From Verrucomicrobiaceae bacterium UBA2429 (GTDB taxonomy: Bacteria; Verrucomicrobiota; Verrucomicrobiia; Verrucomicrobiales; Verrucomicrobiaceae), in assembly GCA_002343505.1 (NCBI GenBank), contig DDQZ01000031.1:58907-122906 (forward strand): a DNA stretch of 64,000 nt, written 5' to 3'. Both the position numbers and the translations under genes were made by a program. The stretch's first letter is position 1; each line of letters starts with the position of its first letter. Under the pieces are notes generated by a model. That model made no database searches and was not told where the DNA came from. It saw nothing but the letters and a program-made list of their open reading frames with translations. Positions 45,101 to 60,100 of the stretch are shown here, in pieces.

Positions 45101-48100
45101 CACGGGTGACGGCGTGGTGGATGAAACGCTGGGCACGGTGACCAATGGCGCGGGCAATTACTCGATTTCGGGCATTGCCAAAGATTCGCGCGTCACGCTG
45201 CGCGTGGTCTCCTCGCCGCTGCTGGCGCAGGGCTTTGCGCAGACGGCGGACCCTGACGCGGTGCTCGATCATCAGACGGAGATCGCCTCCCTCGCGGCGA
45301 ACACGCTGGGTAGAAATTTTGGCTACCGCAAAGTCCCCTCCAGCCTGGCCGGGAGGGTCGTTTCAGGCGGCAACGGCGACGGAATTGCCCAGCCGGGAGA
45401 GACAGGGCGTCCAGGTGTGACGGTGCGGCTCGCACATGAGGGGCCGGACGGCATTCCTGGAACGGATGACGATGTGATCCAAACCACGGTGACCGACGCG
45501 GCAGGCGCCTATCTATTCACCAGCCTGCCTCCCGGCTATTATCTGGTCTCGCATGTGCCTGCGGACGGCTGGCAGCCCTGGGCGGACGCGGACGGCGGGC
45601 CGCCGGATCTCATCGGGGTTGAGCTGGAAGCCGGCCAGACTCTCGACGGCCAGGACTTTGAGGCGGCCTTGCCCGGCATTGGCGACCTGGTCTGGAACGA
45701 CGCCAACGACAACGGGCTGTTCGACTCCGGAGAAAGCGGCGTGCCCGGCGTGGAGGTGCGGCTATTCCATGCCGGCGCGGACCACGCCATCGGCGGCACG
45801 GGGGAAAACGCCGACACGCTGGCGGCCACGACCACGACGGACAACGCCGGCCTCTATTCCTTTACCGGCATGGCGCCCGGGTATTATTTCATCTCCCTAT
45901 CGCCTGCACAGACCCTGCCGCTCGCGGCCAGGAATCCGGTGAATGCCGACAACCAGGTCAACAACGACAACAACAGCCTCCAGCCTGGCGGCGCAGGCAC
46001 GGAAATTCGCAGCCCGGTCATTGAGATCGCTCCTGGAACTGAGCCTGTGAGTGACGGAGACACGGATCCGCATGCTGACCTGACGGTGGACTTTGGCCTG
46101 CGCCCTTGCGCTGTCATCACTCTGGGGCCGGCCACGCTGCCAGCTCCTCCGGTGGGTGTGGCTTACAGCCAGACCTTGACGGCAGGTGGCGGCCGGACAC
46201 CCAGGGTCTTCGAGGTGGCAGGCGGGGCGTTGCCCGCCGGCCTGGTCCTGAATGCCGCTTCGGGTGTCATCTCAGGCGTGCCAGTCAGCGTGGCGGTGGC
46301 TTCCTTCACCATTCGTGTGATGGATGCTGATGGCTGCGCGGCCACACGCGCCTACAGCCTGACTCCGGTCTGCGGTGCCATGAGTTTGACCACGGCCGGC
46401 CTTCCGCCCGGAACCGCAGGCCAGTCCTATCTGCAAAGCCTGGAGGTGGATGGCGGCAAGACGCCCTTCCAGTTCGATGTCAGCAGCGGAAGCCTGCCGG
46501 CAGGGCTGGCTCTGAATAGCGGGACCGGTGTCATCAGCGGCACACCCACTGCGGGCAATGGCGCGGGGACTGCGGTCACCTTGCGCGTCACAGATGCCTA
46601 CGGCTGCCAGGCCGCGCGTGAATACACACTGAAAATTTGCCCGGTCATTACTGTCAATCCGGCCACGCTTTCTGTTCCCACGGTGGGAAGCCCTTACTCG
46701 CAGACTCTCACTGCCAACGGCGGCGTGGCTCCGCATGTGTATGCCATCAGCAGCGGCGCGTTGCCTGCGGGACTTGCCCTGAATAGCAGCACCGGTGTTG
46801 TCAGTGGCACGCCCACCCAGACCACGAGCCGCACCTTCACAGTCAGCGCCACGGATGCGAACGGCTGCCAGGGCGCGCGCTCTTACACCCTCACGCCTGC
46901 CTGTGCGCCGATTACCCTAACGCCGGCAAATGCGGCAGTTGCCAATGTCGGCACGGCTTACAGCCAGGCATTCACAGCCAGCGGCGGCATTGCACCGCAC
47001 ACTTGGTCGGTGTCCGGCGGCACATTGCCAGCGGGGCTGGTCTTGAATAGTTCCACGGGTGTCATCAGCGGCACTCCCGCCGCTGCCAACGGGGCGGGTG
47101 TGACCGTCACGCTGCGCGCAACCGACTCCGCGCTCTGCCAGGGCGCGCTTAACCTTGTTTTCAAAGTCTGCCCGCAGATTTCCCTCGCACCCGCCACACT
47201 CGCCAGCGGCACTCTTCAAGTGGGCATGTCACAGACGGTGAGCGCCAGTGGCGGCGCGGCACCCTACACCCACAGTGTCAGCGCAGGCACGCTTCCGCCC
47301 GGACTGGCTTTGAATTCAGCCACCGGGCAGATCACCGGCTCGCCAACCCAGACGGGCACTTATTCATTCACGATCATGAGCGCCGATGCCAATGGCTGCC
47401 AGGGCACGCGCGCCCACACTATGGTCATCAGCAACCCCACCTTTGACTTTGGCGACTTTTCGCTCTTCGGCAGCGCCAGCAGCATCGTCTCCAACGATTT
47501 GATGCTGGGTGATTTCGTTGACGCCGAAGAATCTGCGGTCACCAATCTGGCGGCCACGGGCGACGACATCACCAACATCAATGACGAGGACGGTGTGACG
47601 CTGCAGTCCATCCTTGTTCGCGGTCAGGCGGGTGTGACCGTCACGGTGAAGCTGAAAAATACCAGCCCGGGGCCTGCCTACCTGAACGGCTGGGTGGACT
47701 TCAACAACAACGGAGTGCTGTCGGAGAACGAGAGGATCATCTCCAATCTCCTGGTGGAAAATGGTGTGACGCAGGACTACCGGAGCTTCTTTTTTGATGT
47801 GCCGAGCAATGCCGCCCTCGGCGTGGTGGGCGCCCGTTTTCGCCTGACTTCGGCCAGTTCCCCCGGCAGCACGGGCGCCGGGGGTTTTGGGGAGGTGGAG
47901 GACTATACCACCACCATTGTGGCCCCCTCCACAAACTTCCGGGACTACTTTTATGCGATCCGCATTGCGGGGACCCAGCACTACCTGGACGAGATTTCGG
48001 TCTTCAACCCCAACTCGGCCACACCCACGGTTTCCGTGGTCCCGGGTATTTTGGATCTGAATGTGGCGTCTCCAGGGTTCAACCCCGCTGCCACAAATGC

Positions 48101-51100
48101 CATCATGAACGGGCTGGCGCTAGACTGGCTCAACCGCCGCTTTTACTGGCTGGCCACCTCCTCTGGATCCACCGGCTACAATGCCACCTTGTACACGGCT
48201 GCTTACGACAATGTGAGCAAGACCTGGAGCTACCAGGCGGTGAGCGGCTCCGCGCTCTCCAACATCCCATTCAACACGGGCATGCCAACTTCAGCCTCCG
48301 CCGGATCCGGCGCTTTCCCCCGCGCCGCATTTTACGACGGTGAATACTATGCCGGCGGCCAGCTCAACAATAATCTGGCGATCTGGCGTCTGAACTCCAG
48401 CGGTCTGGGTCTGAAAACCCCTGCCATCAGCGACTACCCCGACTTTTTCCATCTGCCTCTTACCTTCAATGGAGGAGACTTTGTGATTCGCCCGCAGGAC
48501 GCGCTCCTGGTGACTTCCACGGTGATTAGCAGCTCCAACAACCTATTGACCCAATTTTTGGCGGATGGCTTCAACCCCTCAGGCCCTGCTGCGGCGGTCG
48601 TGGACATCAATCCCCAAATCCCTTATGGAACTCATAGTTCGATTCAAATCGCGGGAGTTGGCGGCGTCACCAGAATGTATGCTTTGGGGTCACAGGGCAG
48701 CACGGTTTTTCGGATTGACCAATACGACACCGCGACGCCCGCCGCCGTAAGAGTCGGCCCCCTGCCGAACGCGACTTACGCGGACCTTTCCGAGGGCATT
48801 TCCACATCGGTGACATCCCTCGGCGTCAAGGGCATCATCTATCATGACACCAATGGCCTCTCGGATGGCCGGCTCAATGGAACTGGCGCCAACGCGGGAG
48901 GCGCGCTTTTTGCCTTGCTGGTGGACCTTTCCGGCAATTTGGTGGACGCATTCCCCGTCAAGAGCGACGGCACTTTCATCCTGGGGGGTGCTTCCTCGAA
49001 CACGACCTACAGGGTGGTTCTCAGCACCACTTACGGCAGCCTGGGAGCCACCGCGCCGCCAGCGGCGCTGCCCGCTGGTTGGTTGAATGTGGGCGAGTTC
49101 CTCGGCTCCGGCCCGGGCAGTGATGGCACTGTGGACGGGCGTCTGACGGTTTCGATCGGCAACTCCGGCCTCATCAACGCCACCTTCGGCATCTCCCGCA
49201 CGCTTTCCATCGGTGACACGGTGTGGAATGACGCCAACAACAACGGCAGTCGAGACCCTGGTGAAAACGGCGTCAGCGGAGTCACCGTGCAGCTTTGGTC
49301 TCCAGGCTCGGACAACGCCATCGGTGGCACTGGCTCGGCTGCGGATCAGTTGCTGGCCGCCTCGACCACGAACGTGTCCGGCCTTTACTCCTTTACCGGT
49401 CTGGCCTCTGGCAGATACTTCGTCACAGTGACTCCACCGCCGCTGTTCTCACTGGCCAGCAGCCTCTCGGCTGGTGACGACGGGGTGGATGGCGACAACA
49501 ACGGTTCCCAGCCCGGAGGCTGGGGAACTCTCATCCACAGCCCGGTGGTGCTCCTGGCCGATGGCACGGAACCGGGGAATCTCAGTTCTGGTGGCGGCTT
49601 CTTCGACAACACCATTGACTTTGGAGTTCTGCCGGCCCTGGATTTTGGCGACCATTCAGCGTTTGGGAACGCCAGCAGCGTGGTGGTGCCGGGGCTGCGG
49701 CTGGGCGCTTTGATTGACGCCGAACCCGCCGCCACGACCAATGCCACTGCCACGGGGGATGACATCACTGGCCTGGATGATGAAGATGGCGTGACGCTGC
49801 CTGCCGGCGTGGCGCCGGGGGTCTCCAGCTCGATGACGGTGAATGTCACCAACACGAGTGGCGCCGCAGCCTATCTGAATGTGTGGATTGACTGGAACCG
49901 GAACGGCGTGCTGACCGATGCGGGCGAGCAGGTGGCCGGCAACATTCTCGTCAGCAACGGCGCATCCAACTCGAATCTGACCGTGAACTTCACCGTGCCC
50001 GCAAGTGCCGGCTTCGGTCCTGCCGGCGTGCGCGCGCGCCTCACGAGCACGATGAGTCCCGGCCCTGCCGGCGCGTCGGGCAATGGTGAAGTGGAGGATC
50101 ATGTGTTGAACGTGACATGCCCTGCCATCACGTTGATTCCCGCCTCAACGGCAAATGGCACCGTGGGCCTGGCCTACTCCCAGGCACTCCATGCGTCGGG
50201 CGGCACCACCCCGTACAGCTACGCCATCACCAATGGCACGCTGCCCGCCGGCCTCTCCCTTGACGGCAGCACCGGAGTCATCAGCGGCACGCCCGCCGTC
50301 GCCAATGGTGCCGGCGCTGCTGTCACCATCCGCGCCACTGACGCCAACAACTGCCAGGGGTCGCGAGTTTACACGATGATCGTCTGCCCGGTCATCACGG
50401 TAAACCCCGCCAGCCTTGCCAATGGCACGGTCAACGCGGCCTACTCGCAGGCCGTCGGCGCTGCGGGTGGCGCGGCGTCTTACACCTACTCGCTGGCATC
50501 GGGTTCACTTCCCGCTGGCCTGTCTTTGAATGCCGGCACTGGTGTCATCAGCGGCACTCCCGCCAGCACCAGCGCCGCCAGCTTTGTCATTCGCGCCACG
50601 GATGCCAACGGCTGCGCGGGAACTCGCAGTTACACCGTGACTCCGGCCTGCCCGACGATCACCGTGAATCCGGTGTCGCTTGCGGATGGCGCGGCGGGGG
50701 TGGCCTATTCACAGACGGTCAGCGCCACGGGCGGCATTGCGCCTTATTCATTCGCGGTCAGCGCGGGCAGCCTGCCAGCCGGCTTGAGCTTGAACGCCAC
50801 CACTGGAGCCATCACCGGAACGCCCACCACGGGCAACGCCGCTGGCACGAGCGTGACGATCCGCGCCACGGACGCCAACGGCTGCCAGGCCACGCGCGCT
50901 TTCACGATCAAGATTTGCCCGGTCATCTCAGTGAACCCTGCCAGTCTGCCCAATCCGACTCTGGGCGCGGCCTACTCTCAGACGGTCAGCGCCAGCGGCG
51001 GGGTGGCGCCTTATGTCTATGCCATCAGCGGCGGCGCGCTGCCTTCGGGCCTGAGCTTGGACACCAGCACGGGTGCCATCACCGGCACGACCAGCAGCAC

Positions 51101-54100
51101 CGCCAGCGCCAGCTTCACCGTGCGCGCCACGGACGCGCACGGCTGCCAGGGCACGCGGGTTTACACGCTCACGCCGAGCTGTCCGGTTTTCACTTTGAAT
51201 CCCGCCACGCTGCCGGACGCCACGCAGGGGCAGGCCTACAGCCAGCAGATCACCGTGTCTGGCGCAAATGGCTCGGTCTCCTATGCGGTGAGCGCGGGCA
51301 GCCTTCCTGACGGTCTCACACTGAACTCCGGCACCGGCCTGCTCAGCGGCACGCTCAGCGGCAGCGGTGTCTTCAGCTTCACCGTGCGCGCCACCGACTC
51401 GCTCGGCTGCCAGGGCACGCGAAATTACACCATCAACGCGGCCTGCGCGGTCAGCTCCATCCTGCCCGCCTCGCTGCCGCACGGCCTGCCGAACCAGCCT
51501 TATGAACAGCAGCTCATCGCCGACACTTCCAGCGGTTTGCGCGGCGAATACTACACGGGGCGGAATTTCGAGACGCTGACCCTGGTGCGCTATGACACGG
51601 CGGTTAATTTTGACTGGGGAAATGGCAGCCCGCACGCCAGCCTGCCTTCGGACAACTTCAGCGCGCGCTGGACCGGTCATGTGGTCCCTTCGACCACGGG
51701 CAGTTACATTTTCCGCACCACCTCCGATGACGGTGCGCGCCTTTGGGTGAATGGCGTGCTCGTCATTGACCAGTGGAGGGACCAGGGGCCGACCAGTTAC
51801 GCCGCCACGGTGGCGCTCACCGCCGGGCAGCCGGTGAGCGTGCGCATGGACTACTATGAAAACGGCGGCGGCGCGGTGGCGCGGCTCGAATGGCAGGGGC
51901 CGACCTTCTCGCTCAAACCGCTCACCGAATGGACCACGAACACCTGGAGCGTGGTGGATGGCTCCCTGCCGCAGGGCATCGAGTTGAATGCCGCCACCGG
52001 TCTGCTCAGCGGCATCCTGGGCACGATCAACACCTCCTCCTTCACCGTGCGTGTCACCGACTGGCGCGGCTGCTCCGGCACGAAGACCTACAGCATCCAG
52101 GCGGAATGCCCGGCCATCGCCATCACGCCGGAGACGCTGCCTCCGGCCACGGTGGGCGCGCCGTATTCCCAGGCTCTCGCGGCCAGCCCGCCCTTTGGAC
52201 TCAAGGGGGAATATTACGCGGGCATGAATTTCGAATCGCTCGTGCTCACGCGCCAGGATGCCGCCGTGCATTTCGAGTGGGGTGAGGGTTCGCCTCACGC
52301 CAGCGTGCCGGTGAACCAGTTCTCCGCGCGCTGGAGCGGCTTCATCACGCCCTCCACCACGGGCAGCCACACCTTCCGCGTGCGCGTGGACGACGGCTTC
52401 CGCCTCTGGGTGAACAACAGCCTCATCATCAACACCTGGAAGGACCAGGCCCCCGCCGTCTATACTGCCACGGTCAATCTCACCGCCGGCGTCACCATCC
52501 CGGTGCGCGCGGAGTACTATGAAAACGGCGGCGGCGCCACCGCCCAGCTCGAATGGTCCGGCCCCGGCTTCTCGAACCAGCCGATCACCCAGTGGACCGG
52601 CTACACCTGGAGTCTGGCCAATGGCACGCTGCCCGCCGGATTGATCCTGAATCCAGGCACGGGCGTCATCAGCGGCACGCCCACGACGACTTCCAGCGGC
52701 ACCTTCATCGTGCGCGCCACCGATCCGAATGGATGCTCCGCCACGCGCAGCTACACGCTCGGCCCGGCCTGCCCTCCGCTGACGATCCTGCCGGAGACTC
52801 TGGCCGATCCTTATCTTGGCGTTGCCCACAGCCGCCAGCTTCAGGCGGATGGCGCGACGACGGCGATGACCTGGAGCGTGACCTCCGGCGCTTTGCCCGC
52901 GGGTTTGAGCCTCAGCAGCGCGGGCCTGCTGGCCGGCACACCGACACAAACCGGCGCTTTCTCCTTCTCCGTGCGCGCTACCGACGGCGGGGCTTGCTCG
53001 GCCACGCGCATTTACTCGGGCGCGACGCGCTCCATGGGCATCGGCAACCAGGTCTGGGCCGACATGAACAACGACGGCGTCCGCCAGTCCTCGGAGAGCG
53101 GCATTCCCGGCCTGCGGCTGGAACTGTGGTCGCCCGGCACCAACGGCGTGCGCGAGAACGGCGGCGGCGATGATTTCAAAGTCACGGCGGATGTGTTCAC
53201 CGACGCCAGCGGGCAGTATCAATTCCCCCTGCTCACGCCGGGCGTGTATTACATCCGCATCCCGAACCCGCCGGCCTACTATCCGGCTGTGAGCGCCAAC
53301 GGTGTCGCGCTCGACAACGGCGTGAACAATGACAGCAACGGCATCCAGCCCGGCGGCTCCGGCACGGCGGTGGTCAGCCCTCTCATCACGCTCAGTCCCG
53401 GCGCGGAGCCTGGCGTGGCGGTGGATGGTGATGACACGGACACCGACTCCACGGTGGACTTCGGCTTTGCCAATCCGGATGTCTGCTACGCGGCCAATCT
53501 TTTTGACAATCCGAGCTTCGAATTCCAGCAGCTCCCGAACAGCACCGGCACACCCACTTCAGTGCTCGGCTACAACGGCGCCGGCACAGGCCTCGGCACG
53601 GGCATCAACGCCTTCCAATGGGTGGGCGGCATCAACAGCGCGAGCGGCCTTGGCGAGCCGGTGCAGCGTGTGCAATTGAGCGCGGGCAGCGCTGGTGCTC
53701 GTGTGTCATGGATGGAAAGCCTGAAGTCCCGCCACGGTCGTCGTCATCTGCTGCTCCAGGGCACCAACGCCACGGCCAGCCTGCGCGCCGCGGGTGGTGG
53801 TGACTGGTCCACCGTGCTGCAAGCCGGGCGCGAGTACCAGCTCTCCGTCTGGGCGGCGAATGTCAGCGACGCCACAGCATCCCTGCTTTGGAATGTCACG
53901 GCCAATGCCTCCATCTTCCAGGTCATCACCGGGCCGACTCCGGGCCTTTATCAAAACTACACCGTGCCGCAGGCGGAGATGACCGCGAGCCTGCCGGGCC
54001 AGCAGCAGTGCTGCGGCAACAGCTTCACCGGCACGAGCATGGCCTCGTTTGCCCCGGCGGATTACAACGGCTGGTCCGAGGCCGTGGAAAACGGCGCGCA

Positions 54101-57100
54101 ACCCGTGTGGAGGCAGTTCACCTGGCGCTTTCGCGTCACACCCACGGCCACCGCCACTCAGATCAACACCGCCGGTTTCGGCATCGGTGCCGGCTCCGGC
54201 AGCGGTCCGGTGGTGGTGGACTATGTCTCGCTCTGCCAGGTGGACGCCTCGAACACGCTCACGCTCGGCAACCTGGTCTGGAACGACCTCAACAACAACG
54301 GCGCGCGCGACGGCGCCGAACTCGGCGTCGGCGGTGTCAGCGTGCGCCTTTTCACCACCACCAATGATGTGGCCGGCGACGGCGATGACGTGCTGCTCGC
54401 CACCACCACGACCTCCGTGGCCGGAGCCTACAACTTCACCAACCTCGCCCCCGGCAAATACGTCATCCGCCTCACGCCGCCCGCGCATCTGCCCGTAACC
54501 GGCGGCGTGCCCGCGACCACGGACAACCACGTCAACAACCAGAACAAAGGCTCCCAACCCGGCGGACCCGGCACCGACTTGATCAGCCCCGTCATCACCC
54601 TGGCCCTCGGCGCGGGTCCGGTGAACGACGGCGACACGGACCCCGACACCAACCTCACGCTCGACTTCGGCCTGTGGAGCGGCTTCACCATCGGCAATCA
54701 AATCTGGGCCGACACGAACAGCGACGGCATTTTCCAGAGCGGCAGTGAGAGCGGCATCGCCGGTGTGACCGTGCAGTTGATGGACGAGACGGCCACGAGC
54801 GTGCTCGCCACGACCACGACGAACATTTCGGGCATTTACAGCTTCACACGCCACCAGGCCGGCAAATATCGCATCCGCATCCCCGCGCCGCCCGCGTCCT
54901 TCCCTCTCATCACCGCCGTCAACGCGCTCCTTGACAACGGCGTGGACCATGACAGCAACGGCAGCCAGCCCGGAGGTGTCGGCACGGCGGTGCTCAGTCC
55001 GGTCATCACACTTGCCGCCGCCACCGAGCCCGGCTCCACCGGCACGACGAACATTGAGAACACGATTGACTTCGGTTTCCGCGCCTGCCCGGCCATTGCC
55101 ATCAGCCCCGCGCTGCTGACCGCAGCGCGGCAGTTCAGCACCTATTCGGTGAATCTCAGCGCCACCGGCGGACTCGCGCCCTACACCTGGACCGTGAGCA
55201 CCGGCGCGCTGCCGGACGGCTTGAGCCTGGGCGCCGGTGGTTTGCTCTCCGGTACGCCTGGAGCGGGCGCGGTGCCGGGACTTTACAATTTCACCGCGCG
55301 CGCCGTGGACGCCAACGGCTGCCAGGTCGAGCGTGCCTACTCGCTGACAATGCAGCCGCCGCTCATCGGCATCTCACCGCCTGCGCTGCCCGCCGGCGCG
55401 CAATACGCGCCCTACTCGCAGCAACTCTCAGCCAGCGGTGGCAGCGCGCCCTACTCCTGGAGCGTGAGTCCGGCGCTGCCGTCTGGCGCAGTGGCTTGGT
55501 GGATCGCGGAAAATGGCGCGGGTGACGCGCTTGGCAGTCACCACGGTCTGGGCCTGAATGGCCTGGGCTACACGAACGGCCCGGTGGGCCGCGCCTTCAA
55601 CTTCGATGGAGTGGATGACGTGGCGCAGGTGGAGGACGCCGCCGCTTTGAAGCCGGCGCAGATCACACTCGAAGCCTGGGTCAACCCGGCCGCAAGCGGC
55701 CTGCCCGCCAACGGCGTGATCCTCGCCAAGAGCGCGGGTTCCAACGGTTACGGACTCGGCTTGAACAGCGGCGCGGACAACCTGGCCTTCTGGATCAATG
55801 ACCGTGCGGGCAACTCCATCACCGCCGCTTTGACTCCGGGTGTGTGGTCGCATGTCACCGCCACCTACGATGGCGCGGCAATGCGGCTTTATGTCAATGG
55901 CGGCCTGGTGGCTTCCAGCGCTTACAGCACAACCATCACCCACAGCAGCGAGCCGCTGCGCATCGGCAACCTCGGCGGCGGCGCGGCGGCATGGAAGGGC
56001 GGCATTGACGAGGCGGCGCTCTACAACCGCGCGCTCACCGCGCAGGAGATCGCGGCGCGTTACCTCGGCACCCAGATGGGCAACCAGGGCATGCCGGAAG
56101 GTCTCGCGCTCGATCCCGCCACCGGCCTGCTCTCCGGCACACCGACCGGCGTGCCGGACACCCACCACTTCGTCGCGCGCGCCAGCGATGCGAACGGCAG
56201 CCCCGGCGTGCGCGCTTACGCTTTGGAGATCATCTGCCCGTCCATCAGCATCTCCCCCGGATCCCTCGCCAGCACGGAGAAGGGAGCCGCCTATTCGGCG
56301 GAATTGAACGCTGCCGGCGGCACCGGACCCTATGCCTGGAGCCTGTTCTCCGGCAGCCTGCCGGTGGGGGTGACTCTCGGCACCGCGGGCATGATCTCCG
56401 GCACGCCCGGCGCCTTGGGAACCTTCAACTTCACCGTGCTGGCGCGCGACGCGAACAACTGCTCCGCCACGCGCGTTTACACGCTCACGGTGGAATGCCC
56501 CGTCATCGAACTGGCCGGCGACGCGCTGCCCGAGACGCGCCAGTTCGAGGCTTACACACCGAGCGCGCTTGGAGTGACTGGCGGCGAGGCGCCGCACAGC
56601 TTTGCCATCGCCAGCGGCGCGCTGCCCGCCGGCATGAGCCTGAGCGCAGAGGGCGTCATCAGCGGCACGCCTTCCGCCGTGCCGGGTGTTTACAGCTTCA
56701 CCGTGCGCGCCACGGACGCGGCGGACTGCGCCGGCACGCGCGAGCATCAGATCACCGTGGGCTGCCCGGTCATCGCCATCAGCCCGTCCACACTCCCCCA
56801 TGCCGCGCGTTTCGCCGCTTATTCGCAGGCGCTCGCCGCCTCGAACGGCAACGGCGGTTACGCCTGGACTGTCAGCGCCGGCGCTCTTCCCGATGGCCTG
56901 GCGATGAGCGGTTCGGGTGTCATCAGCGGCACGCCGACGGCGCTGCCTGGAGACTACGGCTTCACCGCGCGCGTCGTGGATGCCCAGGGCTGCGCCGCCA
57001 CCCGCGCTTACACCCTGACCATCGGCTGCCCGGTCATCGCCATCACGCCGGCCATGCTGCCGGACGGCACGGCCACCGCCGCTTACAGCCAGGCTCTCAC

Positions 57101-60100
57101 CGCCACGGGCGGCGGCGCGCCTTACACCTGGTCGGTGGAAGGCGGCAGCCTGCCCGCGGGCATCACGCTCTCCCCAGGCGGCGTGCTCTCCGGCACGACG
57201 GACTCGGTGGGCACGTTCCACTTCACCGCGCGCGCGCTCGACGCGCAGAACTGCTCCGCCACCAGAAGCTACTCGCTGGTCATCGGCTGCCCGGTCATCG
57301 CCATCACGCCGGAGAGCGTGCCTGACGCCACCACCGGCGCGGCTTACTCGCAGACGCTCACCGCCACGGGCGGCGTCGGCTCCATCACCTGGAGCATGGT
57401 CAGCGGCAGCCTGCCGGCTGGAGTCACATTGAGCGCGGCGGGTGTGGTCAGCGGCACGCCTTCAGGAGCGCCGGGGGATTACAATTTCACCGCGCGCGCG
57501 ACCGACGCGAACAACTGCCAGGCCACGCGCGCCTATGTGCTCAAGCTGGTCTGCCCGGCCATCACGGTGACGAACGCCAGCCTGCCAAACGGCACGACGA
57601 GCGCGAACTACACGCACAGCCTCAGCGCCGAGGGCGGCGCCGGACCTTACACCTGGACGCTGCCAAGCGGCAGCCTGCCCGCCGGCCTCACCCTCAATGG
57701 GGAAGGCGTCATCAGCGGCGTGCCCACAGCGGCGGGCACGGCCAGCTTCACCGTGCAGGCGCGGGATGCCTTCAACTGCACCGGCACGCGCGAGATCACA
57801 CTCACCGTCGAATGCGCCTTGGTCGCAGTCAGCACGAACAGCGTGCCCGCAGGTTATCGCGGCGTGGCCTACAGTCAGGCGCTCGCGGCCAGCGGCGGCA
57901 CCGCTCCTTATGGCTGGGTGCTGGAAAGCGGCGCGCTGCCCGCCGGTGTGACATTGGGCTCCAACGGCACGCTTTCCGGCACGCCCTCCGCGACGGGTGA
58001 TTTCTCCTTCACCGTGCGCGCCACCGACGCGCATGGCTGCTCGGGCACGCGCGCTTTGGCGCTCTCCATCGGCGGCCTTGGATTGGGCGGCCTGGTCTGG
58101 AATGACCTGGATCAAAACGGCGTCCGCGACGATGGCGAGCCGGGCATTGGCAGCGTGACGCTCCAGCTTTTCAGGTCGGAAAACTCTGTCATCGGCGATG
58201 GCGATGACACACTCGCGGACACCACGACCACCGATGCCGGCGGCTCCTACGGCTTCAGCGGTCTCGCGCCGGGCAGTTACTATGCGCGCATCCAGAATCC
58301 TCCAGCCGGGCTGCCATTCTCCTCCGGTCCGCAGGTGGCGGCGGACAACGGCGTCAACCATGACAACAATGGCCTGCAACCCGGCGGCAGCGGCACGGCG
58401 GTTGCCAGCCCGCTGATTCAGCTCGGTGTTGGCCGCGAGCCGGGTGATCAGGCGGAGGGCGCGGATGTGGATGGCACGGTGGACTTCGCTTTCCGCGCCG
58501 TGCCCGCGCCGGATGCGGTGCTGCTCGAATACAATCTCAATGCTTCCTCCGGCGGCCTGCCGCCAGCGCCAAGCACGAAGAATCCTTGGATCGTCAACAG
58601 CGCCAAGCTGCAGATCGAGGACGGCGTCAACGGCCTGGACAATCTCACCGAGACCTCGAACAACGGCCCCATTCTGCCTGGTGAGTTGAGCCGCCGCGTG
58701 CGTGGCTGGCTGGAGGATGCCGATCCGGCGCTTGAGGAGCCGCGCACCAGTCTGAATGCCGCGCGTGACACGGCCTGGGTGCGTTTTGGCATGGGTGCTG
58801 GCGTGACCAGTGGCGGGATTGACAGCCTGCATCTCGACATGCGCCGTGTGGATGCGCTGGCACCCACGCAGGGCGTCGCTTATTTGACTTGGAATGAGGG
58901 CGGCACTTTCCACACAGCCGTTTCAGACATCTTCGAAGTCGCCACCCAGGGCGCCTGGCAGTCTGTCACGGTTGACTGGACCAGCTTCCTCGGCGGTGCC
59001 ACCGCACTGCCTTCGGGCGCGCAGCTTGCCGGGAAGTCCTTCCTTTTGGAAATCCACCTCCACGGCGGCGATGAGAGCGGCTTTGTGGACCTGGACAATG
59101 TCATTCTGGCGGGCACGGCTGATGGCGGCACCCCCACGCTGGCTCTCGGCGACCGCGTCTGGCAGGACCTCAATGGCGACGGTCTGCAAAACGCCGGCGA
59201 GCCCGGAATGCCCGGGATGATCGTGCAGCTCTGGCGCGCCGGGGCTGACAATCTGCCGGACACGGGCGATGACGTGCTGCACGCCTCCACGGTCACGGAT
59301 GCGCTCGGTTATTATTTGTTCAGCGAACTCGCCCCCGGCAAATACTTCGCGCGCGTCCCGACCCCTGATGACGAGTGGCCGATGATCTCGCCGGGCAGCT
59401 CGAATGACGACGGTGTGGACAATGACAGCAACGGCATCCAGCCCGGCGGACCCGGCACGGCGGTTCACACGCCGGTCATTGACCTGGCCCTCGGACGCGA
59501 GCCCGGCGACCAGCCCGATGGCGGCAACCAGGACCTGACAGTGGACATCGGTTTCAGCGCCTCGCTCTCCCTCGGCAACCTGGTGTGGGGTGACAATAAC
59601 AACAACGGCCTCGTGGACGCGGGTGAGGGCGGCGTGGCGGGCGCGCAGGTGGAGTTGTTCCGCTCCACCGACACGGTGGTCAACAATGGCGACGATGTGA
59701 AGGTGGGTGCGACCCAGGTCACCGACTCCAGCGGCGCTTATCTCTTCAGCGACCTGGGCGGCGGCCGGTATTATGTGAAGGTCACACCTCCTGTCACCCA
59801 CACACGCCGCAGCGGCACGTCGTTCAACACGGATAATGGGGTGGACAATGACAACAACGGCATCACCCAGGCCGGCGCCGGCGCGCCCGTCTACTCGATG
59901 ATGGTGAACCTCTCCGCGCTCACCGAGCCGGGCAATCTGCTGGCGCCCTTCGGCGGCAACGCGGACCTGACGATTGATTTCGGCCTGCGTCCGGTCTTCC
60001 TCAGCGTCGGCAACCTGGTCTTCAAGGACACCAACGGCAACAATGTCCATGACGCTGGCGAGGGCGTCGGCGGTGTGCGTGTGGAGTTGCTCAATGGCGA

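Noticed and set aside
50928..53222. 764-aa minus-strand frame antisense to the giant gene
   Set aside because: It is the mirror of a highly biased coding strand. Its composition (Arg/Gly/Ala/His) shows no domain, and the plus strand encodes clear Ig and PA14 modules.
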